Shown here piece after piece: positions 4,983 through 5,966 of a stretch of 5,966 nt of DNA. The notes under the pieces were generated by a model. That model was not told the DNA's origin, ran no database searches, and was given only the letters and a program-made list of their open reading frames with translations. Numbering within the stretch: the first letter of the stretch is position 1; each line of letters starts with the position of its first letter. The translations under genes and the position numbers were made by a program. Origin of the DNA: JBDRLV01 sp043812755 (GTDB lineage: Bacteria; Patescibacteriota; Patescibacteriia; UBA9934; GWF2-40-263). The DNA is taken from positions 1-5,966 of the forward strand of contig JBDRLV010000004.1 of NCBI GenBank assembly GCA_043812755.1, written 5' to 3'.

Positions 4983-5966
4983 TTACGCAGCTTCTGTTAA
5001 ACCTTGTTGCTTATTATCCTTATCACGCTGCTTTCTTCTTTTCTCTGATGTAGCCTTGAATCGTTCTTCATCGTGCTTCTTTCTTTCAGTGCTTTGCCTT
5101 TCGTATTCTTTTAATTGCTCTATTCTGTCGCTATAACCACCTGATATAATTTTTTCTTTTATTAAATGAAGCACCTCAGCTTTCTCATCTTCATTTGTTT
5201 GGAAAAAAGCCATTGAAATCTCGTGAGGTATATCTTCACATAAATACAACGCGCCGGGTAGGTCTCCATTTTCGTACATTGTACGAATGGTTTCCAAAAT
5301 TTGATAAACTTCATTGATTACATTTTCATCCTGATCGCTTTTGGTAAAAGAAGAATACGCATTCTTCATCACCTCATCATACGCATGACTTATCGCTTTA
5401 TACATTTTATACCTTTCAATTTGTTTTTCTATTTTTTTCTTTTGAGCTTCCGTTTTCCCCTCCTGTAATTTTGCTTTTAACCTTTCCTCATCAACTATAA
5501 CAAGCTCTATGAACTTACCTTGAGGATCATTACCCTTGGGTTCTCCTTCAGGAATAAAATTCCATTCTGGATGATATGGAAAAATCCCTGAGTCAGCCAT
5601 TTTTACCATTATATTATCAGCTTCACCAAACTCTTTTTGTCTTTCAACAAATCTTTTTAGCGCATCTGGTTCAAGTTTGTTGGGATGGTATTTCATTGCT
5701 TTACCAAAACGATCCTGAATTTGCTGATCAACTTTAATTACAGTTAAAATTGTTGCATCTCCGCGATAATCTGGATTTGCTACCTTCATACCCCTATCAT
5801 CTACCATAAATGCATCAGGGTTTCCAGCATATCCAGCATCAATCATCTCATCTCTTTCTTTTTTCAAATCTGGATCACCCTCAACTTCTTGTGTAACAGT
5901 AACAGGACGATCATGAATATGTTTAAACTTAACATTCCCTTCTTCATCTTTCTTGATTCTTGGGTC
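4983..5966 (-). CDS. Paralogue A of the same unknown family, N-terminus outside window
   Basis: The frame is open from the right edge to a TAA at 4985-4983, giving 327 visible residues. A TTG at 5867 could be mistaken for the start, but the 33 codons before it (DPRIKKDEEGNVKFKHIHDR followed by PVTVTQEVEGD) align with residues 97-126 of the neighbouring protein, so the gene continues past the window. It repeats the conserved block GIFPYHPEWNFIP, PKGNDPQG and FIELVIVDEERL; by hand count 30 of 46 positions are identical to paralogue B there, and identity is much lower elsewhere. The C-terminal 50 residues are a Lys/Glu/Arg-rich likely coiled coil, and both proteins end in AA. Tandem duplication followed by divergence is the simplest history. 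Function is unknown; see paralogue B for the kinase-like possibility. Confidence 0.8.
   Translation of the reverse strand, partial: DPRIKKDEEGNVKFKHIHDRPVTVTQEVEGDPDLKKERDEMIDAGYAGNPDAFMVDDRGMKVANPDYRGDATILTVIKVDQQIQDRFGKAMKYHPNKLEPDALKRFVERQKEFGEADNIMVKMADSGIFPYHPEWNFIPEGEPKGNDPQGKFIELVIVDEERLKAKLQEGKTEAQKKKIEKQIERYKMYKAISHAYDEVMKNAYSSFTKSDQDENVINEVYQILETIRTMYENGDLPGALYLCEDIPHEISMAFFQTNEDEKAEVLHLIKEKIISGGYSDRIEQLKEYERQSTERKKHDEERFKATSEKRRKQRDKDNKQQGLTEAA

Noticed and set aside
5867..5867. TTG at 5867 as the start of the right-hand paralogue
   Set aside because: The frame stays open to the window edge and the upstream codons align with the neighbouring paralogue (DPRI...RPVTV), so the gene is simply cut by the window.
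1..5966. tRNA, rRNA, insertion sequence or attachment site
   Set aside because: I found no cloverleaf-like sequence, rRNA motif, transposase or paired terminal repeats on either strand.

Overview
The window looks like a piece of chromosome from a small-genome, AT-rich bacterium, most likely a member of the Candidate Phyla Radiation (Patescibacteria). That assignment is inferred from the gene set: an endonuclease Q-type PHP protein, a very short Lys/Ala/Pro-rich histone H1-like protein, a secreted FG-GAP/L,D-transpeptidase fusion, and tightly packed genes with no Shine-Dalgarno motif before their starts. TGA is used as a stop (574-576) and there are no in-frame TGA codons, so the standard bacterial code fits and the recoded Gracilibacteria/SR1 code does not.

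Layout. On the plus strand, the 3' part of a P-loop kinase-like gene (1-576) overlaps by 4 nt a gene for an exported protein with FG-GAP-like repeats and a YkuD L,D-transpeptidase domain (573-1940). A gap of about 290 bp follows. It holds a 16-bp tandem repeat (2005-2050), a good sigma70-type promoter (2071-2099) and a run of four dyad-symmetric hairpins (2113-2220) that would form most of the 5' leader of a 57-residue H1-like DNA-binding protein (2233-2406). A strong stem-loop usable from both strands (2420-2459) separates this gene from the convergent minus-strand block.

The minus-strand block reads, in order of transcription, from a partial gene entering at the right edge (5966-4983), to a full-length paralogue (4970-3747, 12-nt gap), to an endonuclease Q-like gene (3745-2462, 1-nt gap). 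The spacing says one operon. The two paralogues belong to a family I do not recognise. They share a very conserved block around HPxxNFIP...PKGxDPQGxFIE and have a layout reminiscent of a divergent protein-kinase-like fold, possibly lacking the catalytic Asp.

The most notable points are: (i) a 36-nt copy of a widespread palindromic repeat (the type translating as IASSPLAPRND) inserted in frame in the endonuclease Q gene; (ii) the multi-hairpin leader of the H1-like gene, including an 18-bp perfect palindrome and an isolated, far-upstream GGGAGGA; (iii) the tandem kinase-like paralogues co-transcribed with a DNA-repair nuclease.
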